A DNA stretch of 63,832 bases, taken from positions 1 to 63,832 of the forward strand of contig JAFDWK010000066.1 in NCBI GenBank assembly GCA_018268515.1, in the 5' to 3' direction. Below, one piece after another: positions 42,745 to 51,841 of the stretch (the stretch's first letter is position 1; the number at the start of each line of letters is the position of its first letter). The notes beneath the pieces are model-generated. The model saw only the letters and a list, made by a program, of their open reading frames with translations, had not been told where the DNA came from and made no database searches. The stretch is from Actinomycetota bacterium. GTDB lineage: Bacteria; Actinomycetota; Actinomycetes; Actinomycetales; Microbacteriaceae. The position numbers were made by a program, and so were the translations under genes.

Positions 42745-43329
42745 ATGACCATGATCACGACGAAGGCAGCGACGCCCACGGAGTGGGATGACGTGCAGCG
42801 CACGCTCACCGGCGGGGGCGATGGCGCCTCCTGTCAGTGCATCTGGCCGATGCTGCGCAACAAGGACTGGAACGCCACCACGAAGCAGGAGCGGGTCGGC
42901 ATCCTGCGCGACGAGATCACGGCCGGTCCTCCGCCGGGCATCGTGGCATACGTCGACGGGGAGGCCGCGGGCTGGATCCGCATCGGACCGCGCCCGGCTC
43001 AGGCGCGGCTCGGTCACACGCGTGCCATCGTCGCCGCGACCCAGGAGCCGCTCGATGACGGCAGCGTGTGGGCCGTGACCTGCTTCTCGGTGCGGCGCGA
43101 CCAGCGGGGCAAGGGACTGAACACCGCGCTGCTGGCGGCGGCCGTCGACTACGCCCGCGCATCGGGCGCCCGGATCATCGAGGGCTACCCCGTCGACACC
43201 TCGGTCGTGCAGGTGTCGTCGAATGATCTGTTCCACGGGGCGCTGTCGACGTTCGTCGCCGCCGGATTCTCCGTCGCGGGCGAGCTTCGCTCCGGCCGCC
43301 CGCTCGTGACCCTGACGGTCGGCGGTTAG
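42745..43329 (+). CDS. GNAT-family N-acetyltransferase
   Basis: 194 aa. The acetyl-CoA-binding motif A is VTCFSVRRDQRGKGLNTALLAAAVDYA, with the R/Q-x-x-G-x-G/A signature as RRDQRGKG. The N-terminus has a CQCIWP cysteine pair and the C-terminal half VDTSVVQVSSNDLFHGALSTFVAAGF is typical of a subgroup seen beside tRNA genes in actinobacteria. Acceptor substrate unknown. Leaderless start. Confidence 0.9.
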   Translation: MTMITTKAATPTEWDDVQRTLTGGGDGASCQCIWPMLRNKDWNATTKQERVGILRDEITAGPPPGIVAYVDGEAAGWIRIGPRPAQARLGHTRAIVAATQEPLDDGSVWAVTCFSVRRDQRGKGLNTALLAAAVDYARASGARIIEGYPVDTSVVQVSSNDLFHGALSTFVAAGFSVAGELRSGRPLVTLTVGG

Positions 43330-43375
43330 CATGCCGGACGCCCCGACGGCGATCGGGCGCGCGTCACCGCGCTCC

Positions 43376-43381
43376 TACGAT
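43376..43381 (+). promoter_or_regulatory. -10 hexamer for leaderless YhhN-family mRNA
   Basis: TACGAT, 6 nt, then ATG at 43388. This fixes the start over the in-frame ATG at 43331, which lies only 2 bp after the GNAT stop. Confidence 0.6.
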
Positions 43382-43387
43382 GGAGGG

Positions 43388-44098
43388 ATGCCGAGCCGCT
43401 CCCGACGACGCGCCCTGTGGCCGTTCGCGCCGTACGTCATCGTCGCCGTGCTCCACGTGGTCGCGCTCGCCGCGCACAGCCCGCTCGCGACCCCGACCAA
43501 GGCGCTGCTCATGCCGCTGCTCGCGCTGCCCGTGGCGCTGGCGTGGAAGAGGCTGGCGCCCCGGAGCGCGGCGGTGCTGCTGTGCGCCGCACTGCTCTTC
43601 TCCTGGCTCGGCGACGAGGCAGGGCTGTTCTTCCCGTTCGCACCCGAGCTGCCGCTCATGCTGGGTTTCTTCGGCCTCGCGCACATCGCCTACATCCTGC
43701 TGTTCGCGCGACACCTCCGGATGCGCCGGCTGCCGATCTGGACGGTCGTCTACGCGCTCTGGTGGCTGCTCATGATGGTGGCGCTCGGCCCGCACACCGG
43801 ATCGCTGCTCGTCGCCGTCGGCGCCTACGGCATCGTCCTCGCCGGCACCGCAGCGACCTCCGCCCGCTGCCGGGCGATCGTGGCCTGGGGCGGCGCCTTC
43901 TTCCTCTCCAGCGACTCGATCCTCGCGTTCCGGCTCTTCCAGCCCGACGCCATGCCCGACTGGACGAGCCCCGCCGTCATGGCCGCTTACACGATCGGCC
44001 AGGGCCTGATCGTCGCCGGCGCCCTGCTCACCCTGCGCCTGGCAAGCCCTGCGACCATGCCCGTGACCGCTCACGACGACGGGGAGAGGTTCGCATGA
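43388..44098 (+). CDS. YhhN/TMEM86-family membrane protein (lysoplasmalogenase-like)
   Basis: 236 aa with about seven or eight membrane helices. The helices carry the family's conserved acidic residues: FSWLGDEAGLFF and FFLSSDSILAF hold the two buried aspartates thought to be catalytic in TMEM86B, which cleaves vinyl-ether lysoplasmalogens. Bacterial function is not settled. The stop overlaps the next gene (ATGA), so the S4 protein is co-translated. Confidence 0.9.
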   Translation: MPSRSRRRALWPFAPYVIVAVLHVVALAAHSPLATPTKALLMPLLALPVALAWKRLAPRSAAVLLCAALLFSWLGDEAGLFFPFAPELPLMLGFFGLAHIAYILLFARHLRMRRLPIWTVVYALWWLLMMVALGPHTGSLLVAVGAYGIVLAGTAATSARCRAIVAWGGAFFLSSDSILAFRLFQPDAMPDWTSPAVMAAYTIGQGLIVAGALLTLRLASPATMPVTAHDDGERFA

Positions 44099-44472
44099 GT
44101 GCGGAGCCGTGGGCTTCCGGCCCTGTGCGCATCGACAGCTGGCTCTGGGCCGTGCGCGTCTTCAAGACCCGGTCCGCCGCGACGACCGCCTGCCGGGCCG
44201 GTCACGTACGACTCAACGGCGAGCGGGTGAAGGCCGCGCAGACCGTGAAGGCCGGCGACGAGCTGCGGATCCGGATCAGCGGATTCGACAGGATCCTGAT
44301 CGTCCGGCAGACGCTCGTCAAGCGCGTCGGTGCGCCGCTGGCCGCGATCGCCGCCGAAGACCGTACGCCGCCGCGTGATCCGATGGCCGCCGCCGGCGTG
44401 CGCGACCGCGGTGCCGGCCGGCCCACCAAACGCGAGCGCCGCGACATCGATCGGCTGCGCGGACGCGACTGA
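44095..44472 (+). CDS. S4-domain RNA-binding protein (Hsp15/HslR-like)
   Basis: 125 aa. Residues about 10-70 form an S4 domain (VRIDSWLWAVRVFKTRSAATTACRAGHVRLNGERVKAAQTVKAGDEL, in parts). The C-terminus is basic (RGAGRPTKRERRDIDRLRGRD). Hsp15 in E. coli recycles stalled 50S subunits that carry nascent chains; a similar role is inferred. GGGGAGAGG precedes the ATG, which overlaps the YhhN-family stop. Confidence 0.92.
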   Translation: MSAEPWASGPVRIDSWLWAVRVFKTRSAATTACRAGHVRLNGERVKAAQTVKAGDELRIRISGFDRILIVRQTLVKRVGAPLAAIAAEDRTPPRDPMAAAGVRDRGAGRPTKRERRDIDRLRGRD

Positions 44473-44545
44473 GAGCCCCGCGGATCCGGGTCCGATCCGG
44501 ATGAGAAAGTCATCCACACACCTTCCCTTTGTCGTACTTTTATTC

Positions 44546-44551
44546 TAAACT
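44546..44551 (+). promoter_or_regulatory. -10 hexamer for leaderless HNH mRNA
   Basis: TAAACT, 6 nt, then ATG at 44558, in an unusually AT-rich stretch (44520-44557). AAGGA directly before the start is too close to act as ribosome binding site. Confidence 0.55.
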
Positions 44552-44557
44552 AAGGAC

Positions 44558-46054
44558 ATGTCAGAGACCCCGCTCCCCACCATCGCCGACCGCGGTGCGC
44601 TGCTGGATGCATGGGTGGCCAAGCGGGCGGAGATCGCCCGTCTGGAGGGCGAGGCGTCCGACCTCCTGGCCGCACGCGCGGAGGTCTTCGATGCGGACGT
44701 GCGTGCGAATCCTCCGCACCGCGACATGATCCGCCGGTCGATGATCGCGGAGTACTCCGCCGCCGGGCGGATCTCCAAGACGGCCGCTGAGCTCGGTTTC
44801 CACGACGCGGAGGCCCTGCACGAGTTCTTCCCGGCCCTGCGCGATGCGCTGCGGCAGGGCACCATCACGGTGCAGCATCTGCGGGTGCTGATCGCCGCGG
44901 CCGAGCCCGTGCGCGAGGCGGTGCTCAACGGACGCCTCGACGCCGAGGCGCTGGCGCTGTACGAGGCTGCGGTCCTGGCGGTGGCCGAGCAGGAGACGCC
45001 GTCGCGTGCGCGTCCTCATGCCAAGCAGGTCGCGGCGGCCCTCGCCGGAGAGAGCATCCGCGAACGGCATGCGCGAGCGGCGTCCGAGCGCGGAGTCACG
45101 ATGCGACCCCTGGAAGACGGGCTCGCGCTGCTGACGGCGGTGCTGCCGGAGGTATATGCGGTCGCGATCATGGATCGGCTCAACAGGCTCGCGACGGCAG
45201 TCGCCGCCGCGAGCCGCACCCGCCATGAGAACGATCTCGATCTCCTGTTCTCCGACCCCGCTGCCGACCGCTTCGAAGGTGCCGATCCGGAGGATTTCCC
45301 CTTCCCGGAGGATCTCTTCCCCGACGACCCGCGCCTGCTGGCATACGACCGCATCTCCGCCGGAGGCACCTACGCCCTCGACCCCGATCACGACCTCCAC
45401 GACCCGGAGACCGACACCTGCGAGGCCAGCAAAGCCGGGCCCGACGCCCGGCGCGAGTTCGTCGCGGCCGATGGGCGCACCCGCCGCGAGATCGAGGCCG
45501 ACGCCTTCATCGATCTGCTGCTCGCCTCGGCCCCGTCCGAGGCTCTCGGCACCGGTCTGGATCGCATCACGGCGACCGTCCAGGTGACGATCGCCGCCAC
45601 CACTCTCGCCGGGGAGGACGACCGGCTCGCCGAGCTCGACGGACACGGGCCGCTGCATCCCGACATCGCCCGCGACCTCGCCGGTCACGCCCTCGGGTGG
45701 AACCGGCTCTTCCTGGATCACACCGGAATGGTCACGAAGGTCGATCGCTACACCCCGACCGAGGGGATGAAGCGGTTCCTGCGGGCACGGGACCAGCGCT
45801 GCCGTTTCCCCGGATGCCACACCGCTGCGCACCGCTGTGAGATCGACCACAATCACGACTATGCTCTGGGCGGCCTGACCGAGCTCACCAATCTGAGTGA
45901 TTTCTGCCCCGGGCACCATGCGCTCAAGCATCCCGATCTCGACAATGGGCATCGCTGGACCGCACATCAGCTCCCCGACGGCACGGTGCGATGGACGAGT
46001 CCGCTGGGTCGCATCTACGACGACTGCGCTCCGCGCCGCGTCATGTTCGTCTGA
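44558..46054 (+). CDS. DUF222 protein with C-terminal HNH nuclease domain
   Basis: 498 aa of the 13E12-repeat type that is abundant in actinobacterial genomes. The long N-terminal DUF222 is helical. A low-complexity acidic loop (about residues 235-300) interrupts it. The HNH domain is C-terminal: RCRFPGCHTAAHRCEIDHNHDYALGG...NLSDFCPGHHALKH, with zinc-binding Cys pairs and catalytic DH. These proteins are often linked to mobile elements or phage-like nucleases; no element borders are seen here. A run of five 9-bp repeats follows the gene. DNA target unknown. Confidence 0.92.
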   Translation: MSETPLPTIADRGALLDAWVAKRAEIARLEGEASDLLAARAEVFDADVRANPPHRDMIRRSMIAEYSAAGRISKTAAELGFHDAEALHEFFPALRDALRQGTITVQHLRVLIAAAEPVREAVLNGRLDAEALALYEAAVLAVAEQETPSRARPHAKQVAAALAGESIRERHARAASERGVTMRPLEDGLALLTAVLPEVYAVAIMDRLNRLATAVAAASRTRHENDLDLLFSDPAADRFEGADPEDFPFPEDLFPDDPRLLAYDRISAGGTYALDPDHDLHDPETDTCEASKAGPDARREFVAADGRTRREIEADAFIDLLLASAPSEALGTGLDRITATVQVTIAATTLAGEDDRLAELDGHGPLHPDIARDLAGHALGWNRLFLDHTGMVTKVDRYTPTEGMKRFLRARDQRCRFPGCHTAAHRCEIDHNHDYALGGLTELTNLSDFCPGHHALKHPDLDNGHRWTAHQLPDGTVRWTSPLGRIYDDCAPRRVMFV

Positions 46055-46081
46055 GGCATCCTCAGGAGAAGTGCGCCCGCG

Positions 46082-46126
46082 CCACAGGGACCACAGGGAC
46101 CACAGGGACCACAGGGACCACAGGGA
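46082..46126. repeat. Five perfect 9-bp tandem repeats
   Basis: CCACAGGGA repeated five times without change, between the HNH stop and the converging Nudix-NYN stop. A candidate variable-number locus. Confidence 0.95.
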
Positions 46127-46127
46127 A

Positions 46128-47084
46128 TCAGACGCCGGACCGCGAGACGTCGTCCAGCTGATCGAGCAGCCAGCGCACCGATCGCACTTCGGCCGGTCCG
46201 CCGACTCCCGTCAGCGCGTCGATCCGCGCTGCCAGTCCCCGGTCGCTCGTGACCACGAACACGCGATCCCCCGCCGCCGCATGCTCGGCGGCGACGGCGA
46301 CGATCGCGTCGTCGCCGGCCGCGGGCGCCCGCACGATCTGCACCGCGCACGCCACATCCCCGCTGTCGGCGGGGTCGGAGACCTCCCGCGCCGCCCCTTC
46401 CGCGACGAGCACCACCCGGGGATGCCAGCGCGTCGAATCCAGCGCCACCCTCTCCGCCGGGATCCCGCGGCGGGCCCAGGCGTCCAATCCGTCTCGCAGG
46501 CGCCCGGTGGCGCCCGCCCTGTCCTTCCACCATCCGTCCGGCACGGAGCCGACCACGTTCGCCGCATCGATCACGACCGCAGGACGGACGTCCAGCAGCG
46601 CACGCAGCTGCGGCCACGCCGCGGCGAAACCGGGGTGCAGCGGCAGAGCGTCCACCTCGTCCACCGGCACCCACTGGAGGGCCAGGCTCTCCGGATCGCT
46701 GATCACCGGCTCGAACGGCTCCACGACATCGGCGACGACCGTCGTATAGCTCCAGATCCCCAGATCCAGCACACTCTCGAAACGCGCGCGCACGGATCCG
46801 TCGGGGACTCCGGCCTCCTCCTGCGCCTCGCGGATCGCGCCCTCCCGGGCGGACTCACCCTCGTGCAGCGCCCCGCCGGGCAGCGCCCAGGTGCCGCCGT
46901 GGTGGCTCCACGCCACCCGATGCTGCAGCAGCACGCCGCGCTCCCGGTCGACGGCGAGGAGACCCGCCGCGCCGTACCGGCCCCAGTACCGCTCCCCCGT
47001 CGGCGCCACCACCCAGGCGTCGCCGCTGTTCAGCGGCCCGTGGGGACGCCGAGGTTCACCGGGTTCCGGGGGCACGATCGTCAC
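46128..47084 (-). CDS. Nudix hydrolase fused to a NYN/PIN-like domain
   Basis: 318 aa. The N-terminal Nudix domain (about 20-150) has the complete box GALHEGESAREGAIREAQEEAG. The C-terminal half (about 170-318) begins AVVIDAANVVGSVPDGWWKD and later has DSTRWHPRVVLVAEG, VAAGDDAIVAVAA and FVVTSDRGLAARI, the acidic residues of NYN/PIN nuclease folds. The fusion could link clearance of a nucleotide derivative to RNA cutting or decapping. The GTG start is preceded by CAGTCT and 6 nt. Confidence 0.85.
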   Translation of the reverse strand: MTIVPPEPGEPRRPHGPLNSGDAWVVAPTGERYWGRYGAAGLLAVDRERGVLLQHRVAWSHHGGTWALPGGALHEGESAREGAIREAQEEAGVPDGSVRARFESVLDLGIWSYTTVVADVVEPFEPVISDPESLALQWVPVDEVDALPLHPGFAAAWPQLRALLDVRPAVVIDAANVVGSVPDGWWKDRAGATGRLRDGLDAWARRGIPAERVALDSTRWHPRVVLVAEGAAREVSDPADSGDVACAVQIVRAPAAGDDAIVAVAAEHAAAGDRVFVVTSDRGLAARIDALTGVGGPAEVRSVRWLLDQLDDVSRSGV

Positions 47085-47165
47085 CCCACCAGACTGTCAC
47101 ACGCCGTTGAGCGGTGGCTCCGTGCGACGGATCGTTGCGCGGACGCGGTTGCGAGAATGGACGTC

Positions 47166-47585
47166 ATGAGCGATGGCTACGAACTGGACGACGACCCCTC
47201 CCGCATCCAGACCGAACTGGTGTGGAGGTGGCTCTCGACGGAGGCCTACTGGGGGCGCTGGCGCACGCGAGCCGACGTGGAGACCCAGATCGGGAACGCG
47301 TGGCGCGTCGTCGGCGCGTATCGCACGGAAACCGGTGAGCAGGTCGGCTTCGCCCGGGCGGTCTCCGACGGGGTCGGGATCGCCTACCTCGCCGACGTCT
47401 ACGTAGACCACGAGCACCGCGGCCACGGCCTCGGCAAGCGCCTGATGCGGCTGATGATCGACGACGGCCCCGGCGCGGACATGCGCTGGATGCTGTTCAC
47501 GAACGACGCGCACGGCCTCTACCGGCAGTTCGGCTTCACCGAGCCCGACGGCACGGCGATGGTGCGCGCCTCGCGCAAGGGGTGA
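47166..47585 (+). CDS. GNAT-family N-acetyltransferase
   Basis: 139 aa. Motif A is IAYLADVYVDHEHRGHGLGKRLMRLMID with the HRGHGLG acetyl-CoA loop; the C-terminal MLFTNDAHGLYRQFGF supplies the Tyr general acid. Small stand-alone acetyltransferase of unknown substrate. The ATG at 47166 follows GAGAAT by 7 nt, the same spacing as the imu promoter. The longer frame from 45897 is antisense to the Nudix gene. Confidence 0.93.
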   Translation: MSDGYELDDDPSRIQTELVWRWLSTEAYWGRWRTRADVETQIGNAWRVVGAYRTETGEQVGFARAVSDGVGIAYLADVYVDHEHRGHGLGKRLMRLMIDDGPGADMRWMLFTNDAHGLYRQFGFTEPDGTAMVRASRKG

Positions 47586-47604
47586 CCCGCGCGGCGTGAG
47601 AGAC

Positions 47605-47638
47605 GGACCGGCGCCGACCGAGGGCCGGCGCCGGGTCC
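47605..47638. terminator. Hairpin terminator between GNAT and der
   Basis: GGACCGGCGCCG pairs with CGGCGCCGG-G-TCC, a 12-bp stem with one bulge, at the junction of the convergent genes. Confidence 0.65.
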
Positions 47639-47640
47639 CT

Positions 47641-49182
47641 TCAGCGCTGCCGGCGCTCGCGCACCCGCATGTTGATCACGATCGGCGTGCCCTCGAAGGC
47701 GTACAGCTCGCGCAGGCGACGCTGGATGAACCGGCGGTAGCCGGGATCCAGGAAGCCCGTCGTGAACAGGACGAATGTCGGCGGGCGCGTCGACGCCTGG
47801 GTGCCGAACAGGATCCTGGGCTGCTTGCCACCCCGCAGCGGGTGCGGGTGCTCCGCCACCAGCTCGGTGAGGAACGCATTGAACTTGCCGGTCGGGATCC
47901 GGCGGTCCCAGTTCTCCAGCGCGGTCTCCAGCGCCGGGACCAGCTTGTCCAGGTGCCGGCCGGTCTTCGCCGAGATGTTCACCCGCGGAGCCCAGGCGAC
48001 GTGCGCCAGATCCTGCTCGATCTCGCGCTCCAGGTACCGGCGGCGGTCCTGGTTCTCCATGTCGTCGTCGAACAGGCGGTCCCACTTGTTGAAGGCGAGC
48101 ACGAGCGCGCGCCCCGACTCGAGGACGAGATCGATGATGTTGAGATCCTGCACGCTGATCGGCTGGCTCACATCGAGCACGACGACCGCGACCTCCGCCT
48201 TCTCCAGCGCGGCCGAGGTGCGCAGGGAGGCATAGAAGTCGGCGCCCTGCTGCAGGTGCACCCGGCGCCGGATGCCGGCCGTGTCGACGAAGCGCCACAT
48301 CTTGCCGCCGAGTTCGACGATCTCGTCCACCGGATCGCGGGTGGTGCCGGCGAGGTCGTTGACGACGACGCGCTCCTCCCCCGCGGCCTTGTTCAGCAGC
48401 GACGACTTGCCCACGTTCGGGCGCCCGAGGATCGCGACGCGGCGCGGGCCGCCGATCTCGGCCTTCGCGACGGCCGACACATCGGGCAGCTTCTCCATGA
48501 TCGCGTCGAGCAGGTCGGCGACGCCGCGTCCGTGGATCGCGGAGACCGGATACGGCTCCCCGAGACCGAGGTTCCACAGCGCCGCAGCCTCGGGCTCCTG
48601 CCGTGCGTCGTCGATCTTGTTCGCGACCAGGAACACCGGCTTGCCGCTCTTGCGCAGCAGCTTCACGACGTGCTCATCGGTCGAGGTGGCGCCCACCATC
48701 GCGTCGACGACGAACAGCACCACGTCGCTGAGGTCGATCGCGACCTCGGCCTGTGCGGCGACCGAGCGGTCGATGCCCTTCGCGTCGGGCTCCCACCCGC
48801 CGGTGTCGACCAGCGTGAACCGTCGGTCCATCCACTCGGCCTTGTACGTGACGCGGTCGCGCGTGACACCGGGGGTGTCCTCGACGACCGCCTCGCGACG
48901 GCCCAGGATCCGGTTCACGAGCGCGGATTTGCCGACGTTCGGCCGCCCGACGATCGCGACGACCGGGAGCGCGGGCAGGAACTCGATCCCGTCCTCGCCC
49001 GTGACGAGGCCGGCCAGCAGCTCGGCATCCTCGTCGTCCAGTTCGTAGTCGTCGAGGCCCGCGCGCAGGGTCGCGGCGCGCGACTCGACGAGTTCCTCGT
49101 CCATCGCGTCCAGCTTCTCGGCGAGACGGTCTTCGCCGCCGGTCCCCGAGCCTGTCGAGGGGTACTCTTCTTCGTCAGCCAT
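47641..49182 (-). CDS. der: Ribosome assembly GTPase Der (EngA)
   Basis: 513 aa GTPase needed for 50S subunit maturation. It has two G domains in tandem (P-loops [12 protein letters not shown] and [12 protein letters not shown], switch motifs DTGGWEP and DTAGIRR, and NKID/NKWD) and a C-terminal KH-like domain ending RVRERRQR. The ATG at 49182 overlaps the cmk stop by 8 bp and has GAGGAG 7 nt upstream. The first 25 residues hold a PSTGSGTG insert encoded by a dispersed repeat element (49143-49162). It is the last gene of the long operon; cmk-der order matches mycobacteria. Confidence 0.97.
   Translation of the reverse strand: MADEEEYPSTGSGTGGEDRLAEKLDAMDEELVESRAATLRAGLDDYELDDEDAELLAGLVTGEDGIEFLPALPVVAIVGRPNVGKSALVNRILGRREAVVEDTPGVTRDRVTYKAEWMDRRFTLVDTGGWEPDAKGIDRSVAAQAEVAIDLSDVVLFVVDAMVGATSTDEHVVKLLRKSGKPVFLVANKIDDARQEPEAAALWNLGLGEPYPVSAIHGRGVADLLDAIMEKLPDVSAVAKAEIGGPRRVAILGRPNVGKSSLLNKAAGEERVVVNDLAGTTRDPVDEIVELGGKMWRFVDTAGIRRRVHLQQGADFYASLRTSAALEKAEVAVVVLDVSQPISVQDLNIIDLVLESGRALVLAFNKWDRLFDDDMENQDRRRYLEREIEQDLAHVAWAPRVNISAKTGRHLDKLVPALETALENWDRRIPTGKFNAFLTELVAEHPHPLRGGKQPRILFGTQASTRPPTFVLFTTGFLDPGYRRFIQRRLRELYAFEGTPIVINMRVRERRQR
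49143..49162. repeat. CCTGAGCC-type dispersed element inside der
   Basis: CCCGAGCCTGTCGAGGGG-like palindromic element; it encodes PSTGSGTG in the Der N-terminal tail. Confidence 0.65.
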
Positions 49183-49870
49183 GGTCGGCTCCTCGCTGCG
49201 CTCCGGGCGCACGTCGCTCGATCACCGCGATCACGGCGTCGATGGTCTCCTCGAAGTCGAGGTCGGTCGAATCCACGACCTCCACTCCTTCCGCGGCGGT
49301 GAGGAAGTCCACCACCGCGCTGTCCTTGGCGTCGCGGCGGTGCAGAGCGGCGGCGACCGCCCCCGCGTCCTCCGCGTCGAGCTCCGCGGCCCGGCGCGCT
49401 GCGCGCACCTCGGGCGCCGCGGTGAGCAGGATCCGCACGGGGGCGTCCGGGGCGACCACGGTCGTGATGTCGCGCCCCTCCACCACCACGGCGGGGTACT
49501 CGGCCTCGCGTGCGATGCGCCGGAACGCGTCGTTCACCTGCGCCCGCACGGCGGGCACGCGTGCCACGCCGCTCACGGCACCCGAGACGCGCGGTTCGCG
49601 GATCGCCTCCGTCACGTCGGCCGCTCCGACGCGCACGAGGCGGTCGTCCGGGTCGAGCCCCTGCGCGAACGGGAAATCGGCCGCGGCGGCCAGCACGGCG
49701 GCCTCGTCGGCGGTGTCGTCACCGCGGTCGAGCACATGCCAGGCCAGCGCGCGATACGCAGCGCCCGTGTCCAGGAAGCCGTAGCCGAGGCGCCGCGCGA
49801 CGGCCTTGGACACGCTGGATTTGCCGGATCCGGCCGGGCCGTCGATCGCGACGATGAACGGGTCAGTCAT
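49175..49870 (-). CDS. cmk: Cytidylate kinase
   Basis: 231 aa nucleotide kinase that phosphorylates CMP and dCMP. The P-loop is [14 protein letters not shown], followed by [35 protein letters not shown] and RRDAKDS. The ATG at 49870 overlaps the tyrA stop by 8 bp; the frame to 49921 is not needed. Together with pyrG upstream it supplies cytidine nucleotides in this operon. Confidence 0.96.
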   Translation of the reverse strand: MTDPFIVAIDGPAGSGKSSVSKAVARRLGYGFLDTGAAYRALAWHVLDRGDDTADEAAVLAAAADFPFAQGLDPDDRLVRVGAADVTEAIREPRVSGAVSGVARVPAVRAQVNDAFRRIAREAEYPAVVVEGRDITTVVAPDAPVRILLTAAPEVRAARRAAELDAEDAGAVAAALHRRDAKDSAVVDFLTAAEGVEVVDSTDLDFEETIDAVIAVIERRAPGAQRGADHG

Positions 49871-50984
49871 CGGGCATGCTCGCAATCCGCCATCCCCTGG
49901 CTTCGAGTCCTTCGACCGCACCGCGGAGGGCGGCCGGCGTCACGCTGATCTCGGCGAGGCCGAACTGCGCCCCCGGGGAGTGTTCCAGGCGCAGGTCCTC
50001 GACGTTGACCTCGAGCTCGCCGAGCTCGCCGAACAGGCGTCCGAGCTGGCCCGCGGTGTCATCGATCATCACGACGAAGGACTCGAACCGGCGGTTCTGA
50101 CCATGCTTGCCGGGAAGGCGCTCGACGCCCTCGTTGCCGTGCCGGATCGCCTCGGCGACCGTGCGCCGGGATCCGGTGCGGTCCGGGTCGCGCAGCGCGT
50201 CGGCGACCTCGGCGAGCTCCGCCGCGAGCGCGTCGAGCACCGAGACGACGGGCGCCGCGTTCGCGCCGAGGATCTGCACCCACAGCTCGGGCGCGGAGGC
50301 GGCGATGCGCGTGGTGTCGCGCACGCCCTGGCCGGCGAGGCGGAGCGAGCCGTCCTCGGCGTCGGCGAGGCGCGCCGCGAGCAGGCTCGCCACGACCTGG
50401 GGCACGTGCGAGGTCAGCGCGACCGCACGATCGTGCTCCTCCGGCGTCATCTCGAGCGGCATCGCCTCGAGGTCCAGCGCCAGGCCTTCGACGAGCGCCA
50501 GATCCGCCGGGCGGGTCTCCTCATCGCGGCAGACCACCCATGGACGGCCGATGAAGATGTCGGCGCGTGCCGAGATCGCTCCCCCGCGCTCGCGACCGGC
50601 GAGCGGATGGGATCCGATGTACCGGGTCAGGTCCACGCCGCGCTCGCGGAGTACCCGCAGCGGCTCGAGCTTGACGCTCGCGACGTCGGTGACCACCGCG
50701 TCCGGGAACCGCGCCAGCTCCGCCTGGATGACGTCGGCCGTCACGTCCGGCGGCACGGCGACGACCACGAGGGCCGGGGCGTCGTCCTCCCGTGCGGCGC
50801 GGCCCGCGCCGTAGTCGATCGCGAGCCGCAGCTGCGCGGGCGAGGTGTCGGCGAGGGCGACGTCGACGCCCTTCGCGGTCAGCGCGTGCCCGATGCTGGC
50901 GCCGAGAAGCCCCGCGCCGACGATCCGGATGGTTCCGGACAGCCGCGCGGCACGCTCGTTCGGCGTCCTGCTCGTGTCGCTCAC
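49863..50984 (-). CDS. tyrA: Prephenate dehydrogenase with ACT domain
   Basis: 373 aa enzyme of tyrosine synthesis that oxidises prephenate to 4-hydroxyphenylpyruvate. The NAD(P) fold is [28 protein letters not shown] supplies the substrate His; the C-terminal 75 residues ([23 protein letters not shown]) are an ACT domain for feedback control. The GTG start overlaps the rluB stop (GTGA). In mycobacteria tyrA is elsewhere; its insertion between rluB and cmk occurs in several other actinobacteria. Confidence 0.95.
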   Translation of the reverse strand: MSDTSRTPNERAARLSGTIRIVGAGLLGASIGHALTAKGVDVALADTSPAQLRLAIDYGAGRAAREDDAPALVVVAVPPDVTADVIQAELARFPDAVVTDVASVKLEPLRVLRERGVDLTRYIGSHPLAGRERGGAISARADIFIGRPWVVCRDEETRPADLALVEGLALDLEAMPLEMTPEEHDRAVALTSHVPQVVASLLAARLADAEDGSLRLAGQGVRDTTRIAASAPELWVQILGANAAPVVSVLDALAAELAEVADALRDPDRTGSRRTVAEAIRHGNEGVERLPGKHGQNRRFESFVVMIDDTAGQLGRLFGELGELEVNVEDLRLEHSPGAQFGLAEISVTPAALRGAVEGLEARGWRIASMPDD

Positions 50985-51841
50985 TCGTTCTCCTGCGCGT
51001 CTGGACGGTCGGCGTCGGTCCCTGAGCCTCTCGAAGGGTTCGAAGCGCCGTCCGCGGGGGAATTCCGGCGCGACAGGGTCAGGAGCGCGCCGAGTTCGAT
51101 TTTAGTCAGTTCCCGGGACTTCCCTGCAGGGAGGGTTCCCAGGTGCAGCGGGCCGAACTGACGTCGCACGAGCTCGGTGACCGGATGCCCGACCGCCGCG
51201 AGCATCCTGCGCACGATCCGGTTGCGTCCGGAGTGCAGGGTGAGCTCGACGAGGCTGGATCCTGCTCGGGTTGCGGAGCTGGTCGACGCATCCAGCAGTC
51301 GCGCCTTGTCGGCGACGATCCGCCCGTCCTCCAGGTCGATGCCCCGGGTCAGCTTCGCGATCGTCTGCGCGGTGACGAGGCCCTCGACCTTGGCGATGTA
51401 GACCTTGGTCACGCCGAAGGAGGGGTGCGCGAGCACGTGGGCGAGGTCGCCGTCGTTCGTGAGGATGAGCAGGCCGCTGGTCTCGGCGTCCAGGCGTCCC
51501 ACGTTGTAGAGGCGCTCTTCGTAGTCCTTGGTGAAGCGGCGCAGATCCGGCCGCCCCTTCTCGTCCTTCATCGAGGAGACCACGCCCGTGGGCTTGTTCA
51601 GCATGACGTAGCGCTTGCCGGTGTCCAGCTGCACGGCGGTGCCGTCCACGTCGACGAGATCCTTCTCGGGGTCGATCCGCCGGCCGAGCTCCGTGACGAC
51701 GGATCCGTTCACCCGGATCCGTCCCTCGACGATGTACTGCTCGATCACGCGGCGGGATGCGACGCCGGCGTTCGCGAGCACCTTCTGCAGGCGCACGCCC
51801 TCCGGGGCGGCGAACGGGTCCACGGGGGCGGGGGTCATCAT
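50981..51841 (-). CDS. rluB: 23S rRNA pseudouridine synthase (RluB family)
   Basis: 286 aa RNA-modifying enzyme. An N-terminal S4 domain (VRLQKVLANAGVASRRVIEQYI) is followed by the RsuA/RluB catalytic domain; the catalytic Asp is in VGRLDAETSGLLILTNDGD. The C-terminal tail past residue 260 is disordered and contains NPSRGSGTD, encoded by a dispersed repeat. The start overlaps the scpB stop (ATGATGA). rluB downstream of scpAB is a widely conserved order. Confidence 0.95.
   Translation of the reverse strand: MMTPAPVDPFAAPEGVRLQKVLANAGVASRRVIEQYIVEGRIRVNGSVVTELGRRIDPEKDLVDVDGTAVQLDTGKRYVMLNKPTGVVSSMKDEKGRPDLRRFTKDYEERLYNVGRLDAETSGLLILTNDGDLAHVLAHPSFGVTKVYIAKVEGLVTAQTIAKLTRGIDLEDGRIVADKARLLDASTSSATRAGSSLVELTLHSGRNRIVRRMLAAVGHPVTELVRRQFGPLHLGTLPAGKSRELTKIELGALLTLSRRNSPADGASNPSRGSGTDADRPDAQENE
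51019..51038. repeat. CCTGAGCC-type dispersed element inside rluB
   Basis: TCCCTGAGCCTCTCGAAGGG near the 3' end of rluB; it encodes NPSRGSGTD in the disordered tail and extends into TTCGAAG. Confidence 0.75.

Noticed and set aside
46082-46126. Possible CRISPR array
   Set aside because: Units are 9 bp, directly adjacent and without spacers; no cas genes.
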